A DNA stretch of 64,000 nt from assembly GCF_932526225.1 (NCBI RefSeq), contig NC_064043.1:8857501-8921500 (forward strand), in the 5' to 3' direction. The position numbers and the translations under genes were made by a program. The DNA is from Nematostella vectensis (Eukaryota; Cnidaria; Anthozoa; Actiniaria; Edwardsiidae). Shown in pieces: positions 23,846 to 37,200 of the stretch; the stretch's first letter is position 1, and each line of letters starts with the position of its first letter. Under the pieces are notes generated by a model. That model made no database searches. It saw only the letters and a list, made by a program, of their open reading frames with translations, and was not told the origin of the DNA.

Positions 23846-23848
23846 TTA

Positions 23849-24953
23849 TCTAACGTTATCTTTGCGTGATAAACTAGCCTTGCTATGTTTCGTTCGCTCG
23901 TGTCCTCCAATGCCCGCCATTCCGTCTGTTGCTTGTCGCAATGCTTGATGTAAACACGAGTGTTTGGTTTTGTGTAGTATGCTGAACCTCGACTCCCAGG
24001 CGTCACCAATCAGCCGCTAACTACCCAGAGCATTGAATAACTTAAAGCAAGCAAGAATCCTTCTAAACTTAATTTGTTAGCCCTATATCTGACGGAATCT
24101 GTGACAAGTGTGGATTACAGGGAGAGAAAAGCAAATTTCCAATTGGCTGTATCTAGTTCTATTCGCGATTTGTTAATATCACCTTGAATGCTCAAAAGCC
24201 TATCAGAGGCGGATGTTTTATTGAATTTTACTTTACGCTCCTCTCGGCGATTAGCGGGATTACATTCACTGTGTTATTTAGTAAGTGAGATCTAACCCTG
24301 GCTGCATATAGATCTAAATACTAAGAAAGGCTAATCCTTTTTGAGGAATAACTGTGAAAATCGCCCGAAGGTCATGTCAATTCTGCGACGCGTAATGGGG
24401 GTATGTATCATTTGCTTCCATTTTCCCTCCCTTCTCTTGTTATTTTTGCAAATAATTCGGATAATTAGTTGACATTGTTGTCAAATTTATTTCTGATATT
24501 TTTTATAATTTTGTTTATATTTCCCAGATAATCTTTTTAGAGTATGGATAACATACAGCTGTAAAGTATTTTTTTAAGTCTACATGTTCCCGTATCACTT
24601 CGTAGATAATATTTAAACAAGTAGGAAGGCAGTACTTCAAAATCAAGCTTGACATCAGCATGATATGGCATTACTTTTCCACATAATCACATAACAGTTT
24701 GTTCTTATCACGAGCATTCAATCCTCTTGGAAGCAAGCTAATTCCTAAAAGCGGTTTATCTCTTTAAGGCGATAGCGTTTTTAATTATGCATCGCCCTGA
24801 CATGAAAATGTTTGATATTCGTGTTAAAAGTGGAACACCTTACCTCGCCTCACACCTCATACCGAGCAAACATATTGCTTAGTGTGACCAAAGAAACAAC
24901 GCATCTCCTCTCACACCTCATACCAATCGAGCATAATGCTCAACGTTACAACG
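23849..24953. other. Gene-poor region
   Basis: AT-rich sequence with no supported exon. From about 24840 a loose tandem repeat begins, with a CTCACACCTCATACC core, continuing on both sides of the element at 24954-25071. Confidence 0.4.
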
Positions 24954-25071
24954 CAGGGCCGCAGCAGGGGGTGGGGCACTGGGGGCATGTGCCCCCCCAT
25001 ATTTTCTTAATGTTTCTGTATTGTGCCCCCCCCCCCCCCCCCTCAATCTTACGTGGCCTGCTCCGGCCCTG
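24954..25071. mobile_element. Short CAGGGCCG...GGCCCTG element, 118 bp
   Basis: Ends CAGGGCCGCAGCAGG and the complement CAGGGCCGGAGCAGG differ at one base. The interior has poly-C runs and ATTTTCTTAATGTTTCTGTA, shared with the copy near 37722. The flanks CAACG and CAAAG are a near-match 5-bp duplication. Confidence 0.7.
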
Positions 25072-25439
25072 CAAAGAAACACCGCACCTCCTCTCACACC
25101 TACCGAGCAAACATAGTTTAACTGATTTAGCTGATTTAAGTTTGATGTTTATTCATCACATGCAGAATATGGGTCGTTTTTCAGGGCCAAACCGGATAAA
25201 TCCTTATCTAGCGGGTTTTGTGCAACCGGCCCCAGGTGTGCAATTAGAGCACGTAAGCGAGGATATCAGATCTAGCTGATATGAGTGTCCTACTCATAGT
25301 GTGCTCGTATAATGTACACTCATTTCTGACTTCCGCCCTTTCTATACTCCTTGTTTGTAGTCAGTACACCACACATTCTTTGCATCTAGTTGCAAGGGAC
25401 GATGCAATCTTGTTTGAGGGGTCGCTAGGGACGGCTTAT

Positions 25440-25625
25440 TACGTGGCTAATGATAGGTAATACGTGTCTGGTGACAGGTATCATGTGATCCATGGCAGTT
25501 GTCACGTGGCCGATGACAGGTATCACGTGATTCATGACAGCTTTAACGTAGCCGATGACAGGTATCACGTGATCCTTGAGATATTTCGCGTGGCCGATGA
25601 CATGTATCACGTGATCCATGACAGC
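25440..25625. repeat. 42-bp tandem repeat containing CACGTG palindromes
   Basis: About four to five imperfect copies of a 42-bp unit with GCCGATGACAGGTATCACGT then GATCCATGACAGC. The period is a multiple of three, so it produces a repetitive artificial open frame on the minus strand (14-residue period, DHVIPVIGHV). I regard that frame as non-coding. Confidence 0.85.
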
Positions 25626-28600
25626 TAACAATGTGTGTTATATGTGTCAATGTTTTATAGAAGCACCTGTTATCAGGGGTTGATCTAATTTCTTGAAGGA
25701 CGAGGCATCATCCCTAAGGCGAGGTCAGAACTTTTAAAACATATGGAGGAATAAAAATCTTCCTAATTTAACTCCAATTTTTTTCAAAAATTTCTTCCAT
25801 AATGTCCGAAAAGGGGTTGGGTAGGCGCCCTGGACCCCCCTGCATTTGCCATTTTAATTGAGATTGTCGCCGTAAAAAACGCGACACTTTGCAGAGTGAT
25901 GTGACCGCTGACTCACGCCTGGAGTGGATAATCAACTCCAGATGACTTATTAACAAAGAACTCTCTGGCTCGCTTTAAACAGAGCCCTTTTAAATCAGTG
26001 TCTAAGTGTATTGTCTAGCGTGTTGGTGCTAAACGCATTTCACAAAAGCAAATCCTAGAGCTTTTGCCTTGGGGCATTTTTTTTTTGCAATATGCGTCAA
26101 TTTAGCAAGTACCTGCTATCGGGAACAGCTGCTCGTTCTCTTCCAATGTGTTTCTTTTTAACTGCTGAGAGGAAATGCTAGTGATTTCCACGAGATTTTG
26201 CGATATTTAGCTTAAGCCAGGTGTTATTAGGGAGCTCTGTTCAGTAAGCTAAAGGTGCTGAATAAGAATCACACGTATTCAGCGTTAGTCGAGCATCACG
26301 CAGATTCTCCTTAGCATGGAGATGTTTCATGCACCACCGCCTGAGCACCAAGTACAGGTGAGAGTTCCCACGGGTACCACACCACAAGAGGTGCCTATCA
26401 AATATCATCACCAGATCCTACCCACTTTACTACTACTACCTGGCGCAATATTGTCCCTGAAAATCCCTTAAAATACACAAACGTACAATGAGAAGTCTGC
26501 TATGGTTTTCCTTTTTTCATATTTATGTATTTTTAATGCTCGGAAGTTTTCGTTGCCGACTTCAATTGACATTTTTTTTTGGCCAGTTCGTTTTTGGGGA
26601 ATCAGTAGATTCGAATGACGGGCCCAAGGGAGTTGGGTTTTAAGCTGTCCATTTTGCTATTCATCTCCTTTATCTCCATTTGCACATCCCATTTCTGACA
26701 CTTGTACCTGGTTGAATACAGGGATTTCTCTGGGCAAACAGCGTGCTGACTTTTTAGTTTGTCGAGTCAAGCCGTCGACTTGAGAACTCTATGATCGTAT
26801 GAATACCGCGTAAAATTAAGCTTTCCTGTGTAATATGTTAAACGTGTTTACTAATATCAGCTAAGTAGTTGATGTCGGCTTGTACCTGAAAATGTTCCAT
26901 CTATACAAACATTGTCCTTTGGCTGACTCTCCCGTAATACCATAAACTTACTTCTCGCCCCAAGATCCCACTTAAATTAGCTCTTTTCATAACGGATAAT
27001 ATGGCTTTAGCTTATGCGCTAGAAGTATATATTAAAAGTTGTGTTCGACTTTTTAAAAACGCGTGTGATAAGGATGTACTTAAATGAAAAGACCACCCAA
27101 AAGTTATGTAAACAAATGATTCTCCAGTATTTTCGCGTTTGAAACGCGCGCGTGAACCGGAAAATAGCTATGGGACAGAAACAAAGAGCATGGAAGTTGA
27201 ATTAAATAATAAGACTTCAGGACAGTAAGCTTATTATATTTTCTTCCGTATCCCGTGTCCTCTACATTGACCACTAGATTATGAGCTGTGTTTCGTGCAC
27301 TGCAAAATTTGAGGTAAGATTAAAGCGATAACTTCCTTCCACGTGTGTTGTTTGCTTAGCGTTTTGCGAGGGCTTGGTTCAGCGCATGCTCAAAATGACC
27401 CCCACCCTTTTAATAACAATCTTTAAAGAATGTCAATCACCCACTCCTTTGTTATTGTTTATCATTAAAATTACAGCGGTTTATTCGCAAGAAAGCTTCA
27501 TAACTTACGAATATAGCCTGACATGTTATTGACGATATTTGATTGAAAATATCTTTTATTAGCCGATGAAAATGGATGCTTTGTGTGTCTCGCCATTGAA
27601 CATAAAATGGCGGCACGTGATAGGCCTTCTTTAAGTTATTTTGGGGGAGAAATCGGTGCACCTCTGGAAAACTTCAGTTACGTTCGTGCTTCGACTATGT
27701 TTATCCTGTTTATTGGGGATGGGAGCAACTGCAGAATACCCGTCCACAAAGAGTTAACAATGAGACTTCACACCTCGATTTCTATAGAACGAGGCAGTAA
27801 ATACAAGGAACATGCAAATAAGTGGACGGGTATTCTGCAGTTTAGCCTGGGGATGAAATGCGAATTATTAATTTTAAGTTTGTTATTGCCAAATGACTGC
27901 CTTCCTTCTTGCTTAACTATGTCTCTCGATGCGATTAGTCTCTTTTGAAAAGCGTTGCATTATGCAGGTCTCACTCTGGAGACAACAATACATCCCTTTA
28001 GATCTAATGTGGTCCTTTAAAATAACCCCTAATAGATATGGTTCCTTAAAAAACGCGAAAGTGTTTCGCAGAGTAGTTCGTATTTTGTTTTCAACGTTTT
28101 TATTGTCTGCTTTGTTTTGTTAGTACATGAATACCTAAGTTGCCGGAAGACCTCTTGCTAAATATGATTGACTCGTCAAATATGCGTTCTCTAACGATAA
28201 AAAAGGTTTGCGGAAGATTTGAAGCAAAGCTGTGACCAGCATTCTCTACACTAAAAGCATCACAGTTTTTCTTAATACGCCCTGCCCTAAAAAGTGGAAG
28301 CCAATCAGAATGCTGAATTCGTTACTTTGTTATCCAGGGAAAATATTTTGTATTCAAAAGGTTCAAGTCTGTATTCTTTTGCGAATAAAAATCGAGGGCA
28401 GTGATATTGTTGCAAAATATTATATCATTATTTTTTCTTGCGAATTAGGGTTGATTTAGGAATGATTCAAATTGTGTTTACGATGATGAGTGAAGCCGAT
28501 TAGAGCCGGCTAGTTGTGTCTATAGCGAAACTTCCTGCTGCTATTGAATCTCCTAGGATATGAGCTAACTGTTTATAGCATCACCGAGTTTGGGTATAAA

Positions 28601-31206
28601 TATTTATAAATATTGCGCTTGCTAACAGAGCTTGCTCTTGACTCTGCGTGCGATCTTATTTGTGTTTTTGATATCTTCTCAATCTTGTGTAGTCCTCCCA
28701 GTTGGAATACCGCATCGTGCTTCATATTCAAGCCCAAGCATAGCTCAGCAAACATAAGTTATATACAGCTAAGGAAAAGCAAACATGGTTTCATTTGTGG
28801 TATTGTAATTTATGATATTTTATTGATGAGGTGAGTGCTTTGAAACAAACACATATAAACCCAAAGGTGATACGAGTGAAAGTTTTTAATGATTTAAAAA
28901 GCTTGAAGATTTTCTTAAGAAATGATTAAGAGTCAATTACAACAGGTGACAGGGTGCCTGTAGTTGTTCAGTGTACAAGACTTCAATCGAGTGAAGAGAT
29001 CGCCTAAGCCATGTAAGCTATGCGAAACGAACTTTAAATTCTGTTAGACAAACAATTAATCCACGCCGTTTACAGCAGTATCCTAGAAGCAAGAATGGGT
29101 CTGGTGTCACTGACCCAAAGACTGGGACTACACGAGAGAAATACCGCGGTAGCTACCACTTCCTTATATTGAATGTTTACAACGCGTTTTCATTGCTTAT
29201 TGATTTGAAGATATACTAGCATAAGAGCGCTCCATAAACTATATGGCAATATATCATAACTATTGGGGTAGAAGTTGGTTAGCGGGTGGACTCCTATTCT
29301 GAATCAAAAGGAGGCATTTAAGGAATGAATTGGACTCGAAAAGGACTGTATTCTTGTTTAAGTACATTGAAAATAATCTTTTGGAGAACCCACAGAATCA
29401 TAATAATAGTCAAATCAGGCCTTTTTACAAATTCTATCATTGATTGCGACTGAAAGTGTGATTTCCCATCTAAATGTTTTTATTTTTGCAATTCGCTATC
29501 TAGATGGTTTTCCCTGCATGCGGGCTTTACACCCGACCAATGACCCCACCATCGCATCGAAAATCGCATCTAAAGATGTTATCAAATACACCTATTTGCG
29601 TGCCTTAGCGATTAAGCCTGAACAGATTTTTTCTACCCTTTTTTTCTTGTCGGCTGCACAATGATTTTTTAAAGGTTAGTTGTTCAGATCGACTAGTTCT
29701 TTTTATAAAAGATAAGCTCTTCCTAGAAGAGATTTCCATTAGCCTCATTACATGGCTGCCCGTTATCCTAACCTGACCATGATTGACCATCTAACTCGTT
29801 TAATACCTGGGTAATACTACCGACAGGTGACAACAAGAGAAATCGCTTCGCGTCGCTATTTAAGCTACATAGACTTTCCTAATAAAAAAGTTAAAATGAA
29901 GACGTTCTTTGAAAGTTAGTAATGTCCTTATTGTACTATCTCCCGTTTTATTTATTTTTAGAGGTCGCAAATGAAAAAAAAAAAAACAACAACAGAATTT
30001 GACGCACGAGTTTCTAACTACACTAGATTAAAACATCAAAGTTACCGTCGTGTTCTAAGGACCTGACTTAATAAAAAAAAAGCTTATAAAGCGATTTGGA
30101 CATTTGTGTATCTCTATTAAAATATCATGTCTATGTTTGATAACAAAAATACATAGAATCATACCAAGAAAATCAATACAAATAATAAGATAGAATCAAT
30201 ACCGAATAGGAAAAAAGATCGCTCACGTTTTTGAACATAAGGGCCGATGTTTCAGCTGCGAATGCTTATAAGCCCACAGTGACCGGAAAACTTTGATATA
30301 AGAGCAATAACTTGAAACAGATACTCATAAAAAAGCCTTTAAAATGTTGCTAAAAAGGCATAACCAGAAGGGGTCGTCTTTTTATGCAAACATTCAACGC
30401 GCATTTACCAAAACGTTTAATAACATCAGTGCAGAATTCCGTGTTGGATTACGTCCAACGACTGAAGAAGGTGATATTTAGGACAATTCATCATCGGAAA
30501 TTTAATGTCTTATGAGCTTCCTGTCACGTACGCACATAGGCTTTATTTGTTTGTCGAAAGTGTAGGAACAAAAGGACGGGAAGCCTGTGGGAAGGGATCA
30601 CGACCTCAGGCGTCTTTTTTATGACGTCATTAACCGACAATCCGCTCAGCCAATAGAAGGCAGGGGACGAGGCTAGGACAACGGGGTTAATCAACCATGT
30701 AAAAAAAAACTTACATAATGTAAATACGTATTGTTTGAATATAGTTTATATGGTTTACCACAAAAGGGTGATCAGAGAAACCTCTTTTGGAAGATAAGCA
30801 GGCGGCGTCCATATTACTTTGAATCATTATCTTATTTTGCTACAATTCCATCTTAAAAGCTGAAAAAAAGGCTAATCGACTAATGATTGCTTGATTCGCA
30901 TTATTTTTCATATTCTATTTCATTAGTTTTGATATGGAAATTTTCTTAGTGACGAATGGTATTCAAAAGCTCTTTGCACAAATGAGAAAAGGATAATTCA
31001 TTTCTTTATAGTGAACACCAGGTACATACGAATACCGCGTATTTTCGTATATTCTGAGAAAAAAAAAAGGAAAATTATTTGAACTAGAGCGAAAAGTGTA
31101 AAAGGAAAACAAACATCAAGTTTTAATTCCACCTTGCGCGATTGGAAGTCTGGGAGTTAGCGTAACGTGTGTTCCGAGCACTCGGTCATTGAAGCGTGAC
31201 GATACG
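25626..31206. other. Gene-poor region upstream of the potassium channel
   Basis: No supported exon. Contains the inverted-repeat element at 27727-27842 and scattered AT-rich sequence. The start region of the potassium channel transcript is expected at the right edge. Confidence 0.45.
27727..27842. repeat. Perfect 21-bp inverted repeat spanning 116 bp
   Basis: AACTGCAGAATACCCGTCCA(C) at 27727-27747 and its exact complement at 27822-27842. Probably a miniature transposon or foldback element; no target duplication was found. Confidence 0.75.
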
Positions 31207-34200
31207 ATGGCCTCCAATCGAAGTTCCCTGCTCCGCTTTCTGGAACTCCAGGGTCTATTAGAAGGGGATAACAGTCAACAAGACCCTTTTGTAGTAAGTG
31301 TCTATGATCTGTGTGCTAATAGGGTCAAATACCATGGCAGATTTGGGGAAAGTATTGTTACGGTTTATGGCTAAGGCCTTCGTGTAACATACCATGTTTG
31401 CTGTATTGAAAACTCTGTTTCACGCTGTGAAATCTCAAGTCAAATTCCCGTTTTATCGTTACCCGTGCTGGATCCAGTTTTAGCTCGCAAACGTAGGGTT
31501 CTCTCCAATATTTTGTTAGCTTTATAATTTTAAGTTTAAAAACAACGCAGTTATAATTCATGTAATCTGGCTGGCTTTTTCATGGAACGTCGGCGTCAAA
31601 TCTTCCGTGTTTCGTCCCCATATATAATGTGGGTAAGTACAAATCTCATATGTACATTCTATTCCTTGCAGGAGTATTATTTTACCTAGCTGACACGCGA
31701 ATGCAATATTAATCCATTTTTTGTTGATAGTCGCAAAACGGGAAAACGCGACTTCCTAATCACTTTACAATGATGCTATCACATGTCACCGATATTTTTT
31801 TCAGCACCCATATTAATGCTGGGACAAATGCACTTTGACACTCAGAAAATGTACTATAAGTTTGCGCATTGAATTTATACTCTATTCTGTGTGAAATTCT
31901 GTGCTTCTCTTTATTGCCTTCAATCACATTAATTAATTTCCTTACCAAAAAGAGGCATGTTTCGTTCTTACGTTCGTGACTACGAGGTACAAGTACTATA
32001 AGTCCCCCAATCTAATAGTTATCGTAAACAATTCACTTGACAAATATTTGCTGTTATCTTGTAGTCAAAGGAAAGCCCTCCCTGCGAGATGGTATCTCTT
32101 CATTTCCATACTCCCACAACATTATCGTACAAATTTACATAATCAACTTAAGGAAAATTGTCAGACGATCGGAGTAATTTTATACGCTTTGTAAATAGCA
32201 TGTCAGAGTTTACGTAAGGCTGCTTTAAGAAAACCTATCGCTTTTAATTGATTGGGTAGAAAATATTTTTACTTACTTTAATTCCTCTTGACAAAAATGT
32301 TGAATTCTAGTGCCAAGCCGTTGACGCGATGTTTTTTTATTTTATTTTTTTCTTACTTAAACAACATTTTACATAATTCCAGTAGACTGCATTTTCCTCG
32401 CCGTGCATCTGTGCTTGGAAAAAAATAAAAATGCTGCCATTACGTAGTTTTCATTGATAGCCAGCAGCTGCACCCTTCAGTGTGTTTTGCCGGTTTATGT
32501 GGAAACTGGACTCAGCTTGACTTCTTTGGAGCTTCCTCAGCGGTCGATACTTAATGGAAAAACAGGAAGACTTTAAAAAGACGTAAAATAGCGGTGTTAG
32601 TGTTGATTGGCCATTTTGCTAACAGCGTTTCCAGCGTCCATCATTCGGTGCACAGTCAGAAACTGCGAAGCGGAAATGCAAGTTTAATTCACCGTAAAAT
32701 GATGTAGATTCGACTTGGTCCTTGAGCGTTATCTTTCTTTTCAAATTAATGAATTGATAAATGACAGCATCCTGCCAATCGTTTTAAATCATTTTAGAGT
32801 CGTTTCACATTTTAATGACACAAGGACTACTGGAAAAGTGTCTTTCAAATTCGTCGTAAAAAGGGCGTGCTATGTCTAATCGGGCATTTTGCTCTTTTTT
32901 GTGATTCAATTCAGTCAGCGGCGTAGCCAGGATTTTTAACAGAAGGGGGCCCCTGTGTTTTAGATAATCTCTCATAGATTTACTGTATTTTTGGCTGCTA
33001 GAAGGATGGGGGGGGGGGGGGGGGGGGGAGCCTTGGTCACTCCCTGGCTACGCCCCTGTCAGTAATTTGAATCTCGTTTCCCCCTCGAATTTTTAATGTA
33101 TATTTTGTTTTTCGCCGATGGCACTCCCAAATACTGCATGATTCATTCGGCAATATTCTTTGCTTGGTTTCTCATTTTTCCATTTACCACCAAACAGGTT
33201 TTTCGTTCTTCTATTTGGTGTCTGTTTTTTAGCAATGCCGAATAACAATTTCCCTCTCAAGGTCAAGCTAGGAAATGTGTTATTTTTCAAATGTTGTTTT
33301 CAACTCGCTTTTTCTATAGTTTTTTTTTTTGCCCACTGTACGTGAGATTTGATTGTTGATTTGCATAATCGCTTCTCTGAAGAATGATCTCTTGATCTTG
33401 ATGTAAATCCCATTTCCCATGCACTTATGCAAGGCACTTATAGGGTTATTTCATTATTGTTTAGCGATTAGCGGTCGTCATGTACTAGCTTGTTTGAAAA
33501 GTTTTCTAAAAAGTTTTTATAAATTTTCTTATATGTGCAATCGTTATTACCTTTACTTGGAAAATAAGTATTAATTACACTTTTCGAAACGTCTACACAG
33601 GGGGATGATAATCTTTCAAATGGTTTAGAAAAACCAACTATAAACTGGTCTACAAGATTTGCTTATTATTCAGGGCTTCCAAAAACTATTATACAAATGT
33701 TAACGTTGCTACACACAAAGTTGACAATATCTGTCAGTCTGTTAAAATATACTTTTTCGCCAACTTGTACTATATAAGATGTTTTTTTTACTGAGATAAG
33801 TGTATGCAATCTTATGCTCTCAGCGCCTCTTCGTGATTGTTTTCCATGCTTGTTTACAATTTTGCTAAAAGCATCGATTGGAGCGCGCGAGAGATTGTTT
33901 GAAGTGGAGATTTGGGAGACAAACATGTTTTACTGTTGGCTGGCTGTTTTACTATTGGCTATTTCAATCTGTTTTACTATTAGCTATTTCCAGTACTATG
34001 TTTTATGTTAATTTCCGATGTGTGCATCACAGCAAAAGTCATAGACGGTAGAAGCGCTGGGTTGCACTTAGTCTAGGGGGCGGATGGGGGGGGGGGGGGG
34101 GTACCCCATCTGTATATAGGCAAACCGGTCGAGTATGTCTGTTTTCTTTTTAAACCAGTAAAACAACTGCTCCGCCGTCCATGGAAGCGTCTAACTTCGT

Positions 34201-37200
34201 CTAACTTTGTGTCTGCGAAAACTTAATTATTTTGAATTTAACAATTGCCCTGTTCCTAAAGATGAGATATGTTTTTGAGGTAAGACAAGACCGTATTTTA
34301 GCGCTTTTCCAAAAAGCGTAAAACACATCTGATGTCTTATGTATATCTACTCCGATAACGGTAGATATTGATAATGCCGGTATCGATAAAGTCGGACCAA
34401 TTCTTTGGTTTGACCGACTTTAAGAACAATTCGTCATTCTCAAGTTTTGAAATGAATCATAGACTGATGGCGTATAGATAGGCGAACATTTTGAAAAATA
34501 TGTTTTTATGCGCCACAAAAGATACGAATGATAATAATATACGCACACACCCTTACAAGACTTGGGTGCCAGAGTTTGAATGACAGCTTATCCATCCGAA
34601 ATCTAATTTTTTACAATCTCATAGCGAACATATTGCTCCAATAATGTAGAACGGCTAACACGTCGCGCCACCTAAGTGTTCTAAATTCGGACGACTAAAA
34701 CTTTGCTATTTCAACATTCTTCCATTCAAGGACTGAACTAGTCATGAAAACATGTCATTAAATTCAACATGATGAATCAAGAGTTCGTTCAATGTTTACA
34801 CCCAAAAATAATTACAAAAATGCAGACTCAATTCATTTCGCGTAATTGTTGTCACTTAATTTCGCATATAATATATAATAACCAACAAAGACAAATGAGG
34901 AAGTTTCTTTTACCAATAAATGAATAATGATTTACAAGAATTTCCAAGTTATGGTGATTTGCATTTGTATACAAACACATTGGTTTGAGCGTTGTATTCC
35001 TTTTGTTATGTACTTCTTATATTCATCAGTGTATGTATTTGGATCTAAGTAGGTTTCCAAAACAAATATGAAATCTGTAAAACCACAAAAATATTACAGC
35101 ATTAGCTCAAGTATCTTAAACAAAAAAAATTGCTTTCTCTGGTAACAAAAAAAAAATCATCAGTTGAAATTAGGGAAAAGGATGAGTATCTTTTCCTCTA
35201 GTTTTACCGGGGAAGAGGGGAAATTTCGCTCTTAGATCTCGAGCTTGATATGTGCACAATAGTGGCGGATCCAGGACTCCCCCCCTTTCTGACAGAAATT
35301 TAAGAAGGATTTCATGGGCTCTAAAATCCAGAAGGTTATTTACTGTGGTATGCCTTCCCCAACCTTCGAGAAATCCTCGTTCTGTTTCGTTCTAACAAGA
35401 AATGCTATATAAGCCCAAACAGATGGTAACGAGTTTGTGAGGGCTATTTTCTGGCACAGCGGCCAAGTTTCCAATAAGTTTCATTATCACAGGGGATATC
35501 TGTCTCTACGGCTTGCCACAGTAAACAAAGAGCTTTTCGCTATTTGTGTTGTTCAAATGAGATTTGTCCTAACCGCTAATGCTTAAATGGGCAGAGCAAC
35601 TTCGCCTCCTTGTACAGCAAACCAATTAGCAATGTCTTTGTGTCTCACAGAATCCGTAGATTACCGAGTTATCAGTGATCCTAATTGAACAAATTGGCGA
35701 CAAATGTATACCACTTTAAAACATAAATTAATATATTTAGACCCATGAATAAGGCTAGTGCGCGAGCCCTCTTTAAGTTTCTATGGAGGAAGATTTCCCG
35801 CCATTAGTCATGCGTGTAAAAAATAACGCCTGGTGTTGAATGGTAGAGAAAAAGCAAAACATACTATAGAATAATGGAAGTTAATGCTTCATCCTACTAA
35901 TTAAACCGCTAAAGCGTCTAGCGTGTTGGTGGTAGTTTTATGTGTGGGGGGCGAATAAAGTTTACACAGACGCATCCAGTCGCTGTTATGGTGCAGAAGG
36001 ATATTCCGATGCACAGCTTAGAATTAGATATGGAAACAAAGTAAAATAGCTGAAGAAGCTAACGACTATGTGCAGAGAAACAGGAACTGATGTAGGTGCA
36101 AGTGCTAAAGACACAGTTGAATCGGAGTTGTCGCTAAAATCAAAGGTTAGCCCGACTTCGCACAGGTTCTCTACCCCCCCCCCCCCCCTAGCTTATATAT
36201 ATGCCGATAGAAGGTGCTTGAAAATCATAGAAATAACTTAAGATAGCGGGCTTTTATGTGGTAAACTGATAAGGATGACCATAGCGTGCTGGTTCGTGAT
36301 GATAGCGGGAGAATAAAGCCTTTGTAGAGAGCTCCTAAAGTGCTGTTCTATTGGTAGAGACCATAGTGTTTATATGCAACCACATAAGGTGAACTGTTCC
36401 AAATAACCAGTGAGCTTCATCCTCCTACACGGAATGACGAAGAAGTATTTTTCCATTGCTTACGGGCATTTCCACACGGTTGCCTTGAATCCGGTAAGAG
36501 AAAAAAATAATTCGAAAAGGTTAAAGACATGAAAGAGGTATTCGACCGGGTACTTATGGCTGAAATGGATTTCTGGCTCCATATTAGGCATTAGAAATTT
36601 AAGTCCAGAACTATTTAAAAGCACGCAAATTCCAATTATGATATTTTGACTTTAACGCGGACGGAGAGAATCCATTCGTCTCTTGCATAAGGACCATAAG
36701 AACTCGAATCAGATGGTTATTCATGAAGTATTACGTCACTTGTAGGTCTCTGATGAGGGGTCGATGCTTTGATAACATATTCCGTTTAACATGTTCCATA
36801 TGCTGTAAAACGTCTTTCAGAAAGTTTATAGAAAAAAAACTTTCGTGCTTGACTGTTTTCACGTAGTAATTGTACAACTTGGACGAATCTTTGATCAGTT
36901 AAATCACCGGGTTGTATTGAAATTTCCAGTTTCAGCTGAAGGATTACCTAAAAAACACTCAAACTACTTCACTACTCTAATGCATTTATTTTGAATTATT
37001 GTACCGATAAGGGGGCTTTTATAAACAAAACTGGCAGCGTTATTTTATTGGTCATACTGCGCAAGTTTAAGTCTCTTTAACTGATAGTCAAGCCCATAAG
37101 AAGTTCCGTATGAAAAGAGTCACTATACACCTGTTTCAAAAGATGTATCTCATCCCGCAGTGCCTTATGGTTATCATAACCAAATACAGTCGTAGCCCTC

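Noticed and set aside
24812-25279. 155-codon plus-strand open frame
   Set aside because: It runs through tandem repeats and the poly-C-bearing transposon copy at 24954-25071; the frame is a by-product.
25425-25631. Repetitive minus-strand protein with a 14-residue period
   Set aside because: The 42-bp repeat length is a multiple of three, which creates the frame automatically; no start context or splice signals.
26316-26357. Frame MEMFHAPPPEHQVQ with GTGAGA donor
   Set aside because: Coding-like but too short to separate from chance; no downstream exon assigned.
27583-27948. 121-codon plus-strand open frame
   Set aside because: It crosses the 21-bp inverted repeat element and lacks any recognisable domain.
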